A stretch of 64,000 nucleotides of DNA, taken from Oscheius onirici (taxonomy: Eukaryota > Nematoda > Chromadorea > Rhabditida > Rhabditidae). Shown one piece after another: positions 11,958 through 23,748 of this stretch; the first letter of the stretch is position 1, and each line of letters starts with the position of its first letter. The stretch is from assembly GCA_932521025.1 (NCBI GenBank), contig OW051473.1, positions 3,286,001 to 3,350,000 of the forward strand. The letters are read 5' to 3'. The notes below the pieces were generated by a model that saw nothing but the letters and a program-made list of their open reading frames with translations, had not been told where the DNA came from and ran no database searches. Position numbers and translations under genes: made by a program.

Positions 11958-14900
11958 TCGTTTCGAATGATAGTATTATGGAGGGTGGCAGCAGGAGTCC
12001 TGCTGCCACTGGTACCCACTTTGGCAGTTTTTGGCAACTTTCTCGTCATATTAGCCGTATTTCAAGACCGCGTCCTGCAGACCGTCACCAATATGCTCAT
12101 TGTCAGTCTAGCCGTATCTGATCTTATGGTAAGTCTTTGAAAAAGCTCTTGTTGACAGGTCCCTAATCGGCGGTACATAACAAAGCTAAGTGGCACCAAG
12201 TGGAGAGATTTCGGGGGACACACAGACCTGGAATGGGGTCCTTCTTTTCTCCCGAGGGAGCTGCACGTGTTCAGTTCCACCCAATCTCGAGACAGCACAG
12301 CAAAAGAACAACCAACTAACCGGAAATGCATATCCAATAGCACGAGAGTCCAAATGCAAATACGCTAACTATGCTCTTGGGATTTATAATTGTTGCGTTG
12401 TTTCCCTGATTAAGGAACTGTTGCTTGCGTTAAATTGGGTCTTTTTCTTTATACTCTCTCCCTAAATTGACGATAAATAAGGCGTCTTGGGATCCCCCTT
12501 TGTGCCCTCGTTCAGCGGGATACGTACTTTTGAATTCTGGTGTCCAATTGGGCCTCGAGGTTGAATTTGACAATGCGAAGTTGTGACGTGGTAAGATTAT
12601 TGCCAAAGACCACAAGGTAGAGAGACAGGAAGAGTATACCAACAAATTTTTAATTCTTCAGGTAGCCCTTTTCGTCATGTCCTTTGGCGTCTACTATGAG
12701 GTTTGGCATAAAGGGATTAAAACTAATGCTTGTCCTTTTATAGTGGAACGGCTTTAAGTGGCAGATTGGGCATTTTCTTTGTCATCTTTATTTGGCATGT
12801 GACGTCATCTGTTCTACTGCCTCCATTCTCAATCTTCTAGCCATATCTCTTGACAGGTATTTAATTTGTCTCGGTCATAAAACAGGCGACGAATTTCTGC
12901 AGATATATGGCCATATCACATCCAATTTCATATGCTCAAGTGGGTACGAGCAATAGACGAGCTGTCACATCGCTTTGTATAGTCTGGGGCGTATCAATTA
13001 TTGTTGGTACTCCGTTATTATTTGGAGTGAATCCTATGGAGAATGAGGTGAGTTACTCGATCATGCGTGAAGCGGGATGTGTCAAAAGTCCGGTGTGGCT
13101 TCTCTCCGCGGGACTTTCTTGCCTTACACACACAACCTGAGAATATCAATTGAGTCGTAGGATACATTCATGAGCACGGGCTCATTCTTCAACCTGGCGG
13201 GGACCAAGACACATTTGGGACCCTATCCAGAAGCTAACTATTTATCTACGGGGACAATCATGGATTTCCTTGCCTCATTCAGATTACCTCGGGATGTCCT
13301 CGCCCATTACAATTACCCAGGCATCCCCTGGGGTGCTAGTGACCGCCTCGTGTCAGCTCCAAATATGCACACGTGAACCGGGAAGTCACACTTGAGAAGA
13401 ATGAAAATTGATCGTTAAGTAGCAAAACAATGCCTCGATTATTTAGAGATACACTCTTTAAAATATGTGTACAGGGACGTCAAAAACAACGTCCTGTGGG
13501 ACTGACTTGCAAACGCTAATCTCATCAGATAAGGCATATGCTTCCAGAAATATTACGTTTCAAATTTGATTACACTTTTTGAGCTGATTCATTGTATTTC
13601 AGCAATGCGAGTTAGGGAATCCGTATTTCAACGCAATTTCTTCCGTCTTCTCGTTTTTCCTGCCCTGTGCCACCATGATCTGTCTGTATACCGTGGTCTT
13701 TAAGAGGCTCCGGGCGAGAGAACGAGCCCGTAGCATGCGTCATGCTACTAATAAAAAAGAGAATGATAAGGTTAGATCATCCCTAGATCAGACCAACTAG
13801 TCCCATTTCAGATTAGTAGTGCTCTTCTTGGCGGAGCCAGCTTTGCTAGGCAAATGGGAAAACATTTCAAGAATAGAGCAGATCAAATCCTGCTAGAAAA
13901 CAGCTTTCAGGTATGTTTTGTCACTTTTCTCATTGCTCGAAACAAAGCGTCATGGTCGCTCGCCAGAAACTGCTGTCAAAAACAGAAGCAGTATTTACGG
14001 AAAATTCTGTCAGACACAGTCGGTTGAAAATAGACGTTTCTTTTCGTCTTCTGACGGGGACTAACAGATTCAGCCTGGGTGGGATAGATTAGACAAAACA
14101 CCTCGATCCAGATGACTCATTCGATTTCCACTTTTTTAATTCGGTTCAACTCCTGTAAACAAAATTAATGTGTTGATCGCCACGCATAAAGTAGATTTCG
14201 GGTAAATCGTGGTGTGCACCAAGGTTGTAATCTGGTTTGAATTGACGATAAAGAGCTAAAACCAGAAAGCATCAAAGACAACATAAAAAAGGAAATTATT
14301 TTCAGACATCCTCTTTTCCGACGGTGTCAGAGTCGTCCGACGACATTTCTTCCCTCACACCTCTGCCTACCGATCTCAATTTTGGTCCAACCACTGTTTT
14401 AGAACAAAGAAAGAAAATAGCAGGATCAGAGTCGCTTCCTGTCATGACCATCATGAACGGCAATTGTCAGTTTTTGTCTCTTCAGAGGCCAAACCGTTTT
14501 TCAGTGAAAAGCAAACTGATAACCAATTGTACAGACGTCGTCCAAGATGAAGAAGAAGCAGCCGCTCCAGCCTCGGACGATATCCTAACAAGGTTTGTTC
14601 TTTTGTTAAAGTATACCAGTCTTTTTTAACTACTCTTTTTTCAATAAATGGTGAATGCGGGGGAATGAGCGTCACACGGATGTTCCGTGTCGAGTCTGTA
14701 TAAAGGACACACAGTATGAACGACTCTATTGAACGCGCAATTGAATTAGTTGAAGCAACTGGTGGATGTCCAATCTGCAAGCCTAGGGACTGGCGCTCAA
14801 GCAGAACACAACACTTAAAGAAGGGGGCACTCTGCTTCAATAGTCTATTTATGAGTTAGATTCAGTTCCAGATCGTTCGGTGATGATTTGGAGGAGCTTT

Positions 14901-15859
14901 TCCCTTTCATTGACAGTGGGGCAAATAGTGCAAAATCTTCAAAAGAAGACTTGGCGGAACAAAAAATTGAAGTAAAAGTCATGTCAAACTCTGTGCCAAT
15001 CATCCACCACCCAGAACGGAGGATATCCCAATCTCTGCGAGTATGTTTAGTTTTAGTTTTTTCAAAACTTATGTGCATCTTTGATCGAGTTTCTGAACAA
15101 TAATTTGCAGTTGAACGACGCTCGTCGCGGGACACAGAAGCAGCTCTTCTCTGACGGTTTCCGAAACGGTTCAATCAAAAGAAAAGTCACCGATGTTTTT
15201 TCATTACCACCACGTTCCAGTCTACTCCATGTTCAAACTATGGATGACATGGCAAAAGTAAGATACAGAAGACTGGTAGCTAAACCTGATTTAGGTCCAT
15301 AAAACGACTGTGCCAACGAAAACGAAAAGCTTTGTTGACTTTTTGAATGCCGACGACTGTACCTTCACCGACTCGATGCGAATATGTAAAGATCAGTTGT
15401 GGAATAGGTAAAACTCGCATAGACTAAAATAATAAACATCTCAGAGTAACTGGCTGGAAAACGAGACCGAACAGGCAGATGATGAAAAAAGCCTCAAAAC
15501 AGATGAGACGAGAACACAAAGCGACCGTCACTCTGGCTGTGGTGTTGGGTGAGTCTATATTACTCTAAAAATATATAAGACACTTTAGCCGTTTTCCTTG
15601 TTTGCTGGCTGCCTTTCTTCACTCTTCACCTCTTCAACTCTGTCTGTGCAATAGTACGTGACAATCCACAAGGCTGTCTTCCGATGTTGCCCATGTTTCT
15701 TTCAACGTGGTTAGGATAGTGAGTTGTTGCTATATCTTTGAATCACAATCGAGTTTCAGCTTAAATTCTTCATTAAATCCTCTCATCTACACGATCTTTG
15801 ATCAACGATTTCGACGAGCTTTCCGCAATGTTTTAAGCTGTGGCATGTCAAAGAAATAG
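11958..15859 (+). CDS. D2-like dopamine receptor (Gi/o-coupled biogenic amine GPCR)
   Basis: TM1-2 lies in the exon 11958-12129 ([20 protein letters not shown]). TM3 carries the amine-binding Asp in [20 protein letters not shown] with DRY following (exons 12661-12855 and 12902-13047). TM4 and the second loop read [22 protein letters not shown]5 has the SSxxS serines ([13 protein letters not shown], 13605-13769). A long, Ser- and charge-rich third intracellular loop spans exons 13812-15404. TM6 is [15 protein letters not shown] and TM7 is [20 protein letters not shown], ending in a short tail CGMSKK and a TAG at 15859. A short tail with a long loop 3 is typical of D2-like receptors, which inhibit adenylyl cyclase. 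All junctions are in phase. The N-terminus upstream of 11958 was not resolved. AATAAA is at about 16004. Confidence 0.92.
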
Positions 15860-16754
15860 CTCTCTCCTCTTTACATATTGTGATCAACTGCTGTTGTAGC
15901 AGTCTTGTGGGTATTCCTTTTTAATTCCCAGTGTCATACATTCATCCTTTTTCTGAAACCGGTACTGAACATTTCCTAGTGTCAACTATGAAGAGATCTC
16001 CAAATAAAGATCTATTTTTCTGTACGAGTTTGAAGCTACTTTGTGGTTAGTCTAGGCAAATATGAAGCGCGAAAGGTGATACGTTGTTGGCGACTTTACC
16101 GAGCAAACCGTGTCTAAAGGTCAACGGTCCTGCTGTTTGTTCAAGGCTTCCGGCGTGTATGACTTGTTTCGATGGACTGTTTATAGTAGACCTTGCGGGG
16201 AAACGTTTACCATTCCATTGCGCTGTGACCATGCTTTCTTTTTGGTTTCTGAACCTTGTACTGTTCGCAAATGATCCACAATCATCTAAATTTACCTAAC
16301 TTGATCTCATCATATCTTTACAATATCTGTATTTTACTTGCTCCTATATCGTTCACTACAAAATCCTAGAATTCACCATATGCTCTTCTGTTGCTTGGTT
16401 TTTAGGTAATTGTGCCTGCAAAGCAGTAAGTTTCTTGTGATCTTTGCTTTTTGAAAGGTTCTGCAGCGTCAACTAGAGCTTTTCAAAAACGTTTGCGAGC
16501 ATAAAATTGCGTCAGCTGGAAATAGACCTCCGGAAGGATCATTAGACTATTTAGCGTTTTTGCCAATCTTCTTATGGCCAATCGGACCGGTCATCGCTTT
16601 CCTATTTCTCGCTCGGAAGTGACACCTAGGTTTTTGTTTGTTCAGCCTGCTGCGGTGGTGACCAACAGCAATTGCTGTCTTTCATTGGAGTCTCCGGGGA
16701 CTGTGCACAGGTTTCTCATCGTCACGTCCATTTCTGGCAGCCCCCTTGAAACGA
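15860..16754. other. Intergenic region, no gene supported
   Basis: It contains the poly(A) signal of the dopamine receptor and the promoter of the next gene. Short open frames here do not have compatible splice sites. Confidence 0.5.
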
Positions 16755-18863
16755 ATGTTGCGATGGATATCGCTTTTTCTGGCTGTTTTTGTCAGTGGTA
16801 AGATACTTTGACCGGCTCTCCATCTAATCACCCTTATTCAGAAGTCTGCGGCAGCTGTGCTACAAAAGAATTCATGCCCTGCGTCGTCCAGCTAAATACA
16901 CAACGAGTTCCTTTTGACACCAATATCATACACGTCATCTATAATATCACAACTGAGGCTAAATTGATCCACACGTGCAGGTAGGCGTCGGTTGCACTTT
17001 TTCAAGTAAGGTTAATTTTCAGAGCATACGAAAGATCGTTTCCTTGTTTTGCTCAAAGACTGACCTCATGCGGCACAAAAGCTCAAAAAACCATGATGGA
17101 AAGAGGCAAGAGACTACATGCCTATCTTTGTGCACCATTTTCTATGCAAGTAAGAGCTAAGGTTGAAAGAGCAGACTATGAGTTCAGAGACAGAAAATCT
17201 TTTTGAAGTCGAGTCAGTGCATCCAGTCCTTACTTAAGTTGCCGATAGATTCCAAGTGCGAGAAACCCGAAAGTCTTATGACTCAAAAGCTTCACTCCTG
17301 CAGGTAACAAACTAAGGATTGTTCACTCTTCCTTTTGTTCAGATCCAAATGTGGCGATGACTTGGCCTGTAACACCAAAACTGACATCAGTGAACTTGCA
17401 GCCTGCACTTATTTGAGAATTGAAAAAGTCTGCGGAACTGAAGCAGCACAGTTTTATGCGCAAATGCAGCAGGTTAGTGCAAGTTTTACGAGGGCTACGA
17501 AGATTTTAGGTAATATCAACTCGGGAGTACCCTGTTCAATGTTCCTACACTTTGATGGGGTCTACTCGAGTGATTCCACCAACACCTGTTGTACCAACAA
17601 CAGTTGAGAGTATTTCTGTGACGCCAAAACCGTACCATGAACTTAAAAAGAAGACGACTTTGCCGTACTACTTTAGTACTTCTTACATCACAGTCTACCC
17701 AGAACACTATGTGAGAAGCAACGGAATCAGCCGCAAAGATACACAGCAAAGTAGAGTCAGAACACGGAATTTCTCGAAATTGTTCACTCCAATGAAGAAT
17801 CCAGAAGTCCTTTCTGGAGCGAGTGTGGCAACTACCAGTTTGGCAACCAAGTCTTTTTCTTTTACAATGCCAAAGCTCACATCTCCAGCATCGTTGCCTT
17901 CAATGACTTCTCCAGTTCCTACAAAAACTGTGACTGCTGGATCCACCGTCTCTCTTCCTGGAGCTAGACCCATACCGGAAACAGTTCTCTACGTTCAGCG
18001 AGAGGCTTCTACACCACCAATGAAAAATCACTTTCCATCGAAAGTATTCTCTGCATCTCCATCGGAGTCGGACAAACTCATCCCCTGGTATCACAACAAT
18101 AAGGAAAGCGGCAGTGCTCCAACCAACCCTATGATAGCTCCCTTCATGGATGCCGCAGTCAACCCTACTCTTATGGCACCAATTCTTTCTAACGGCTTCC
18201 CTGATATACTCACGATTGGTGAAGATGCTACCCCTCCTCCGTTCAAAATCAACATCAATTGGCAGGACGCTCCAGACGTAAAAAAAATGTATATGTACTA
18301 AAAACAAATTTAGGAAAATGTCTGGTATCAGCAAAACATTCCTCAACAGAAAAAACTGGAGCCTCAAGAAGGTGGCGCGTTCGAAATGGTCACTCCAATT
18401 CTGAACCATTTGAAATCACAGCAGCTCAACTTCACGGAAATGAGCAACCAGGCCAGCAATTACTTTAACGGTAGGCACTAATTAATCAGAATCCAGGTGC
18501 AGTGCCCCAAGTTAATCCATAATCAATAAGGATTATACCTACCTTGTGGCAATATCTAAACTGAAATAAGAAAAATTTTAAAAACCCCATTCAGCTGCAC
18601 TAAGTGCCCTCGAATCTGTTGCGGACGAATCGCGATCTGCAACTTTGGACAACAACCCTTGGAGAACTTTTATCGGTTCGTTACCACTCTTTTATGGTCT
18701 AATCAGATAATGAAGATTGCTACTACTATCTGCTTGACCAACTTTGCCTATTTTCAAAGTTTTTTTTTCAGATGCAGTTGCACCGACCATTTACAAGGTC
18801 AGCCCGAACATTATTCCACGAATACGACAAGAAATGGAACGCATCGAGTCACAAGGCGCATAA
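16755..18863 (+). CDS. Secreted Cys-rich protein with a Pro/Ser/Thr-rich tail
   Basis: Exon 1 encodes the signal peptide MLRWISLFLAVFVS and ends at 16797. The next exons (16843-16980, about 17023-17151, about 17240-17304, 17341-17472) carry about 14 cysteines with spacing like nematode DUF19/T20D4.11-type ectodomains (VCGSCATKEFMPCVV, CFAQRLTSCGTKAQ, ISELAACTYLRIEKVCGTEA). The large exon 17510-18279 has VIPPTPVVPTT and a long Pro/Ser/Thr/Ala-rich stretch suited to O-glycosylation. Three short exons end it with IPRIRQEMERIESQ and a TAA at 18861. There is no transmembrane segment, so it is probably secreted. The DUF19 assignment is tentative. AATAAA is near 18890, and the gene is convergent with the kinase gene. 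Confidence 0.75.
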
Positions 18864-19084
18864 TAAGATTCATTTGAGTAACAAGTTATTAATAAACCTG
18901 GTGCTGGACAAAGTGTAATAATATTTCTTCGAATGCATTAAAAGGGCAACAATTGTAATTGGCAGATGAGAATAACAACGCTGTGAGGAAATGAACAAGT
19001 ATCGAGTTGTGTGATACCCGAAAGAATCGAAATGAGAAGACTAGAATTGGACTATAAACAGTTGTCACAGGAAAAACCCGCATG

Positions 19085-22000
19085 CTATGTGGTACCAAAA
19101 CCACTGCTATCCGTTGCTGTCGCTGTTGGAGTTGTGGTAGATACCTATTGAACATGTACAAATTTCTGAGATTCAACTAACCCGCTCGTAATGTGTGTAC
19201 AATTGAGTGTTTTGGCTCCTCTCCATCGTGTTGATCAAATCTTCCACGAGAACAACGAGATCTGTAAACGTTGGTCGTTCTTCGGGATCAGCAGCCCAAC
19301 AGGGAAGCATTATTTGCTCATATCTGAAATTAGCTCCAGTTTCGGTCATAAAAATCCCTTACAACTGCAGAGGGCAGTATGGCGGAATGCTAAGCCTATC
19401 TTTCCTGAGGAAATCCAGCAGAGCAATTCCTTTAAGTGAACCATAGGGGATCATACCGCGGGTCATAAGCTCCCAGAGAACGACACCGTAGGCCCAGACG
19501 TCTCCTTTGAAGGTGAACTGAAATGAGGAAATGAACAAAAGGTCAAGTTGACAACTTGCCACTTCATCTTGTAATGCTTCAAGAGACATCCATCGTAATG
19601 GCAGATCCCTATTTTTCAAGCTTGGTTCGTACATATTCTCCTCGTTGCACTGCCTGCAGAGTCCGAAATCGGCAATTTTAATCTGCAGCATATTATCGAG
19701 CCTAAAATAGAAGCTCGGCTTTGACACGAAGAGTTGCACTTACATGCAGTTGCGAGCAGCAAGATCACGATGTATGAAGTTGAGAGAATGAAGATATTCC
19801 ATACCCTCTGCTATTTGTGTGGCGAATGTCAACAGATTTCGTAGAGTTGGAGACTGAAACGAGTTGAAAAAGAAACAATGATAAGCTCACCTTTTCTTTG
19901 TTACGAAGATATGTGACGAGATCTCCATTGACCATATACTCCGTTATGATGATCGGATACTTTTCGTCGGTGAAGGCGATTCCAATCAGTTTCAGCAGCT
20001 TTGGATGGTTAAAGTTGCTCATCGTCAGCCCTGGAATTGTTCACGCATAGCAGTGTTTGAACGTCTTTTCGTCACTATATACACCTCCCATCATAAACAT
20101 TTCTTCTTCTGGCAAATCGTTGATTCTTTGATATCAGACATAGTGTTGCATTTCTACTATAGTCACATGAGCAGCAATTATAACCGAGACTCCAGCTGCA
20201 CTGGCACCTCGGCTACTACGAATGAATAGACTAAAACCGCTTTCACAACGCGCAGGTGGGTATATTTTTAAATAAACATAAACAGAAAGATGCTCACCTT
20301 CATCCAGAAACTCTCTGACACCAGCTACGTTGTCCTTGATCATTTTACAAGCCACTTTAAGCTCAGATCCATCGGGCGCGGTGTATGTGGCGCGGTTAAC
20401 CACTCCAAAGTGTCCTTTTCCAATCTGGTTCTCCAGCATTAAGCTTTCCACAGAAATCTTGATTCTCTCATCAATCTCACTAAACTTTTGGTGAAGAAAA
20501 AATATGAAAAATACTAACTGGAACAGTCTTTCATAGATGTTAACCGATTCCATTCGGATGACCTCTGCTCCCACATATGAATTGCTTCTCCGTCGATTCG
20601 TAGCTTCTGTAACTAAGAAAATAAAAGCGATGATTCGTTAGAACCGAACGATACTTGTATAGACTAGTCTAGCATTAACAGATTGAGAGGGTAAAGGCTT
20701 AAAGCGGTTACATAAAGCTACGGAATTCAAGAAAAACTAACGTAGGAACGTATGTGGGGATGACAAACCAATAGTCGAACCGTTATCATCATGATGCTTC
20801 TTGTTCCGTTCCTGAAAGTTGCCATTCCTTCGATATGTTGCACTCCCCACCATCATTTTCTTTCTCGCAAACCACACGATGACGGCAATGGCGACGAGAA
20901 TCAATAGAACAACGACCACGGCCAATATGCCCTTCCATACCCTAATATAGACGAGAGAATTGTGAAAGAAAGGAAATTTGACTGACTTTGAGCTACTTTT
21001 AGAGTCGTTGGACGTGTTAATAGCTGCCAGTTCAGAATAGCTATCGGTTCCAACACCCACGCTGTTAGTTACTTTGTTGGCTCGAAGTGAGAATCGCTTG
21101 TGTTGGGCTAGTGTTCCTTCAACGCGAACCTCACAACCGGCGTCTTGTTCAGATCCGTCGTGAAGGAAACAATGCAACCTGAAATAGAAAATACAAAAAT
21201 ATGAAAGTGAAACATACTTGTGAGAAAGGCGCTGGTTCACTGTGCATGGTTGATTGCAGACATATACAATGATATCCTCCATTCTTTCAAAGTTTGATCC
21301 AAAGACTTGCCATTCCGAATGATTTTGGTCTCTGTTGGCCTGAAACATTCTGAATGAATGCCATTGCAAAACTTTTACGTGATCAAGAAGAGGAGGACAG
21401 ATTGACTGCAGCGGTTTCTGACAATTTCTGGCATCCAGAGCGTTCATGACCTTGTTGACGTTCTCATCAGGGCACCAGATACACTGGAGTGGATCTTGCC
21501 ATCCTCCGTTAGCCAGCGAATCACATGTATTGTAAAGTGCTTCGCACGAAATAGGGACCGTAACCACCTAAACAGTTGTCTATGAATGTCTACATGAATT
21601 GCTTACTCTTTTCTCGTTCGCCAGATAGAGCACTTCCCCCATTGAAGACATTGCTATGGATCTTTGGTTGCTCGAGCTGGTCGTAGCATTCCAGACAATT
21701 GGGCTATAGCCAGTAGGAGGCATTTGCTTGTCTAATCGTACCTGGAAGAAAGCTCGAAATACTTTTCGGAAATGAGCAAAGCTTACTCGTAATATGTTTC
21801 CTTGTTGAGGTGCTGATGTTGCCATGAAGATGGAATTGATGTCATTGTCGAACTTGTTGCCAGGAACAAAACTCCAGGAGACTCGGGGAGCAATATCAAG
21901 TCTGTAAAATTTTCATAAAATACAAGTCTTTTGATCCTCTTTTCAGTTGTTTCATATTCGTATGCTTTAGTCTACAGCAAAAGCACTTTCTCGTACCGTT

Positions 22001-23748
22001 TTCATTTCTCAGGAGCGTCTAAAAAAGTGTAGCCCTCGAAAAGAATAATTTTCCGCAACATGTCCTTCATTTGCTTTTTCGCGCAAAAAGTGGCTCCATT
22101 GATCAAGCGGAACACAAAAAATTGCAAGAAGATTGGCTTAATTAGAAAGTGCATACCATAATTTTAATATAAACAGAAAACTTAACAGAAAAGCTTACCT
22201 TCCGATCAGAGATCCGTTGAGCGATTTGTAACTCTCTAGCCAGCCGTAACGATAACCAGTAGAGTTCCATCGGTCTAGATCGCAATTAGAATATTTCGTA
22301 TTTTCCTAAAGAAAAACAAATTAAATGTAAAATATAGATTGTGTTACATTTCCAAACTTCATGCAGGCGTTGCTCTCGTACGCATCAGTTCCGTGGGTTA
22401 CGTACAGGCACTGTTCTTCTATTTTGCCTCCTTGGTACGAGCACTAAAATAAAGTTTAAAGTGAAATAAGAAACAGACTCACTCGACTTGCATCATAGAT
22501 ACTGATATCTTGGCAAGTGTCCCAAACTTTGTCAAATTCCTGGTTGACGTATGGCATGTCGAACTTGCAGACGTAATGTGTTGTTACGTTTGAATGTCCA
22601 AAGAGCACGATCAGTTGGTCCAGAGGACGGTTGTAATAAGCCGATGCTACGAATGTCTGATTGTCGAATTCGGAGATCCCTGGACAGGTCAGAGCAATGT
22701 CTATCCGAGACTCCAAGCGATTTGTTTTGTCGCCGTGGCATATCCTGTAAGCAGACAATATAAGATTTGAAACAGAAAACATAAAAAGTAAATGACAAAA
22801 ACATAAATATTGTTGGTGTTTGGGAACAGTATGGATAAGATCGATAATGGTAGCGTGTCGAGATAGAGCACGCTTGAGACAAAGGGACGCAGTTAATTGC
22901 TCGGTTCATTTGTTACTTTGTTCGGCTTTTGGCTGACCTGGACACTTTGATAATAGAAACACTATCCAGCGAATCCCTTTTCCCGGCAACGACCAGAGGC
23001 TCGTGAGGCTGGACAGAAGAGCTAACAAAGTAGACATATTTCGCTCTTGAAAAACCAAGAACAGTCCTTTGTTTTTTGATAAAAGGTGCGTCCAGCGCAT
23101 ATTGTTCCTGAGTCACAGTTCTGAAAGATAAGAAAATGAAGTAATTTCATAACTTTTACCCTGTATCTTGAAGTTTGTAGGATAGGATGGCGGCTTTATC
23201 CGAAGCAATGGCTCTGATGAAAATTCTTTCGTCCGAACGAGCAACCGCTATCGTTGAAAGCTCCTTTGGGATGTTATTCTCGATGTTCACGACATATGTT
23301 GAGCAGGAAGAGTTCTTTTGACTCAATGTACAAAATCTGAAAAACTGTTGAAGGATAGCTGAAAATTCTTACCGGCAAGAAGAAAAATCACAGTAGAAAA
23401 CTTGTTGCTTACTCAATAATTTAAATTCTAAGAAACCCGGCTTCTTTATGACACGATCAAGAGCGATTTGACCCAAAGGAGACCCTGGAAGCAACAGCTT
23501 GCTAACAAATTGTTGTAAAATGGAATACCTGACGGCTGTGCGTAGAAGTAGATCTTGTCAGCCGAGGCTACCGCCAAGCTTCCGTCTGGATGACCATCGA
23601 TGGCAATAATCTGGAAAAATCAATTTTCGGTCAATTAGCAGCGATGACGCACCTCGTCTGCTGGTTCAGGGAGGACGATATCTTTACTATACTCGGCATA
23701 GCAAACGATATTGAGTAGACAGCTCAATAAAAGTGTCGTTGCGATCAT
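19085..23748 (-). CDS. MET/RON-like receptor tyrosine kinase with Sema ectodomain
   Basis: It starts at 23748 with the signal peptide [20 protein letters not shown]. Roughly 12 exons (23.6-21.6 kb) encode a Sema-type ectodomain with N-glycosylation sites. A PSI-like Cys module follows ([14 protein letters not shown], about 21480). A membrane helix lies at about 20940-20870 ([20 protein letters not shown]). The kinase has [23 protein letters not shown] and WMSLEAL. It ends with the MET-like block [16 protein letters not shown] and [12 protein letters not shown]. The terminal exon is short, with a stop at 19085, or at 19173 if the last 37-nt intron is not removed. MET-family kinases read Sema/IPT-bound ligands such as HGF in vertebrates. 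C. elegans has one such gene, and its role is poorly known. I did not resolve IPT domains. Confidence 0.88.

Noticed and set aside
17900-18409. A 169-codon minus-strand frame
   Set aside because: It lies exactly opposite the Pro/Ser/Thr-rich exon of the plus-strand secreted gene and has no splice sites of its own. It is an antisense shadow.
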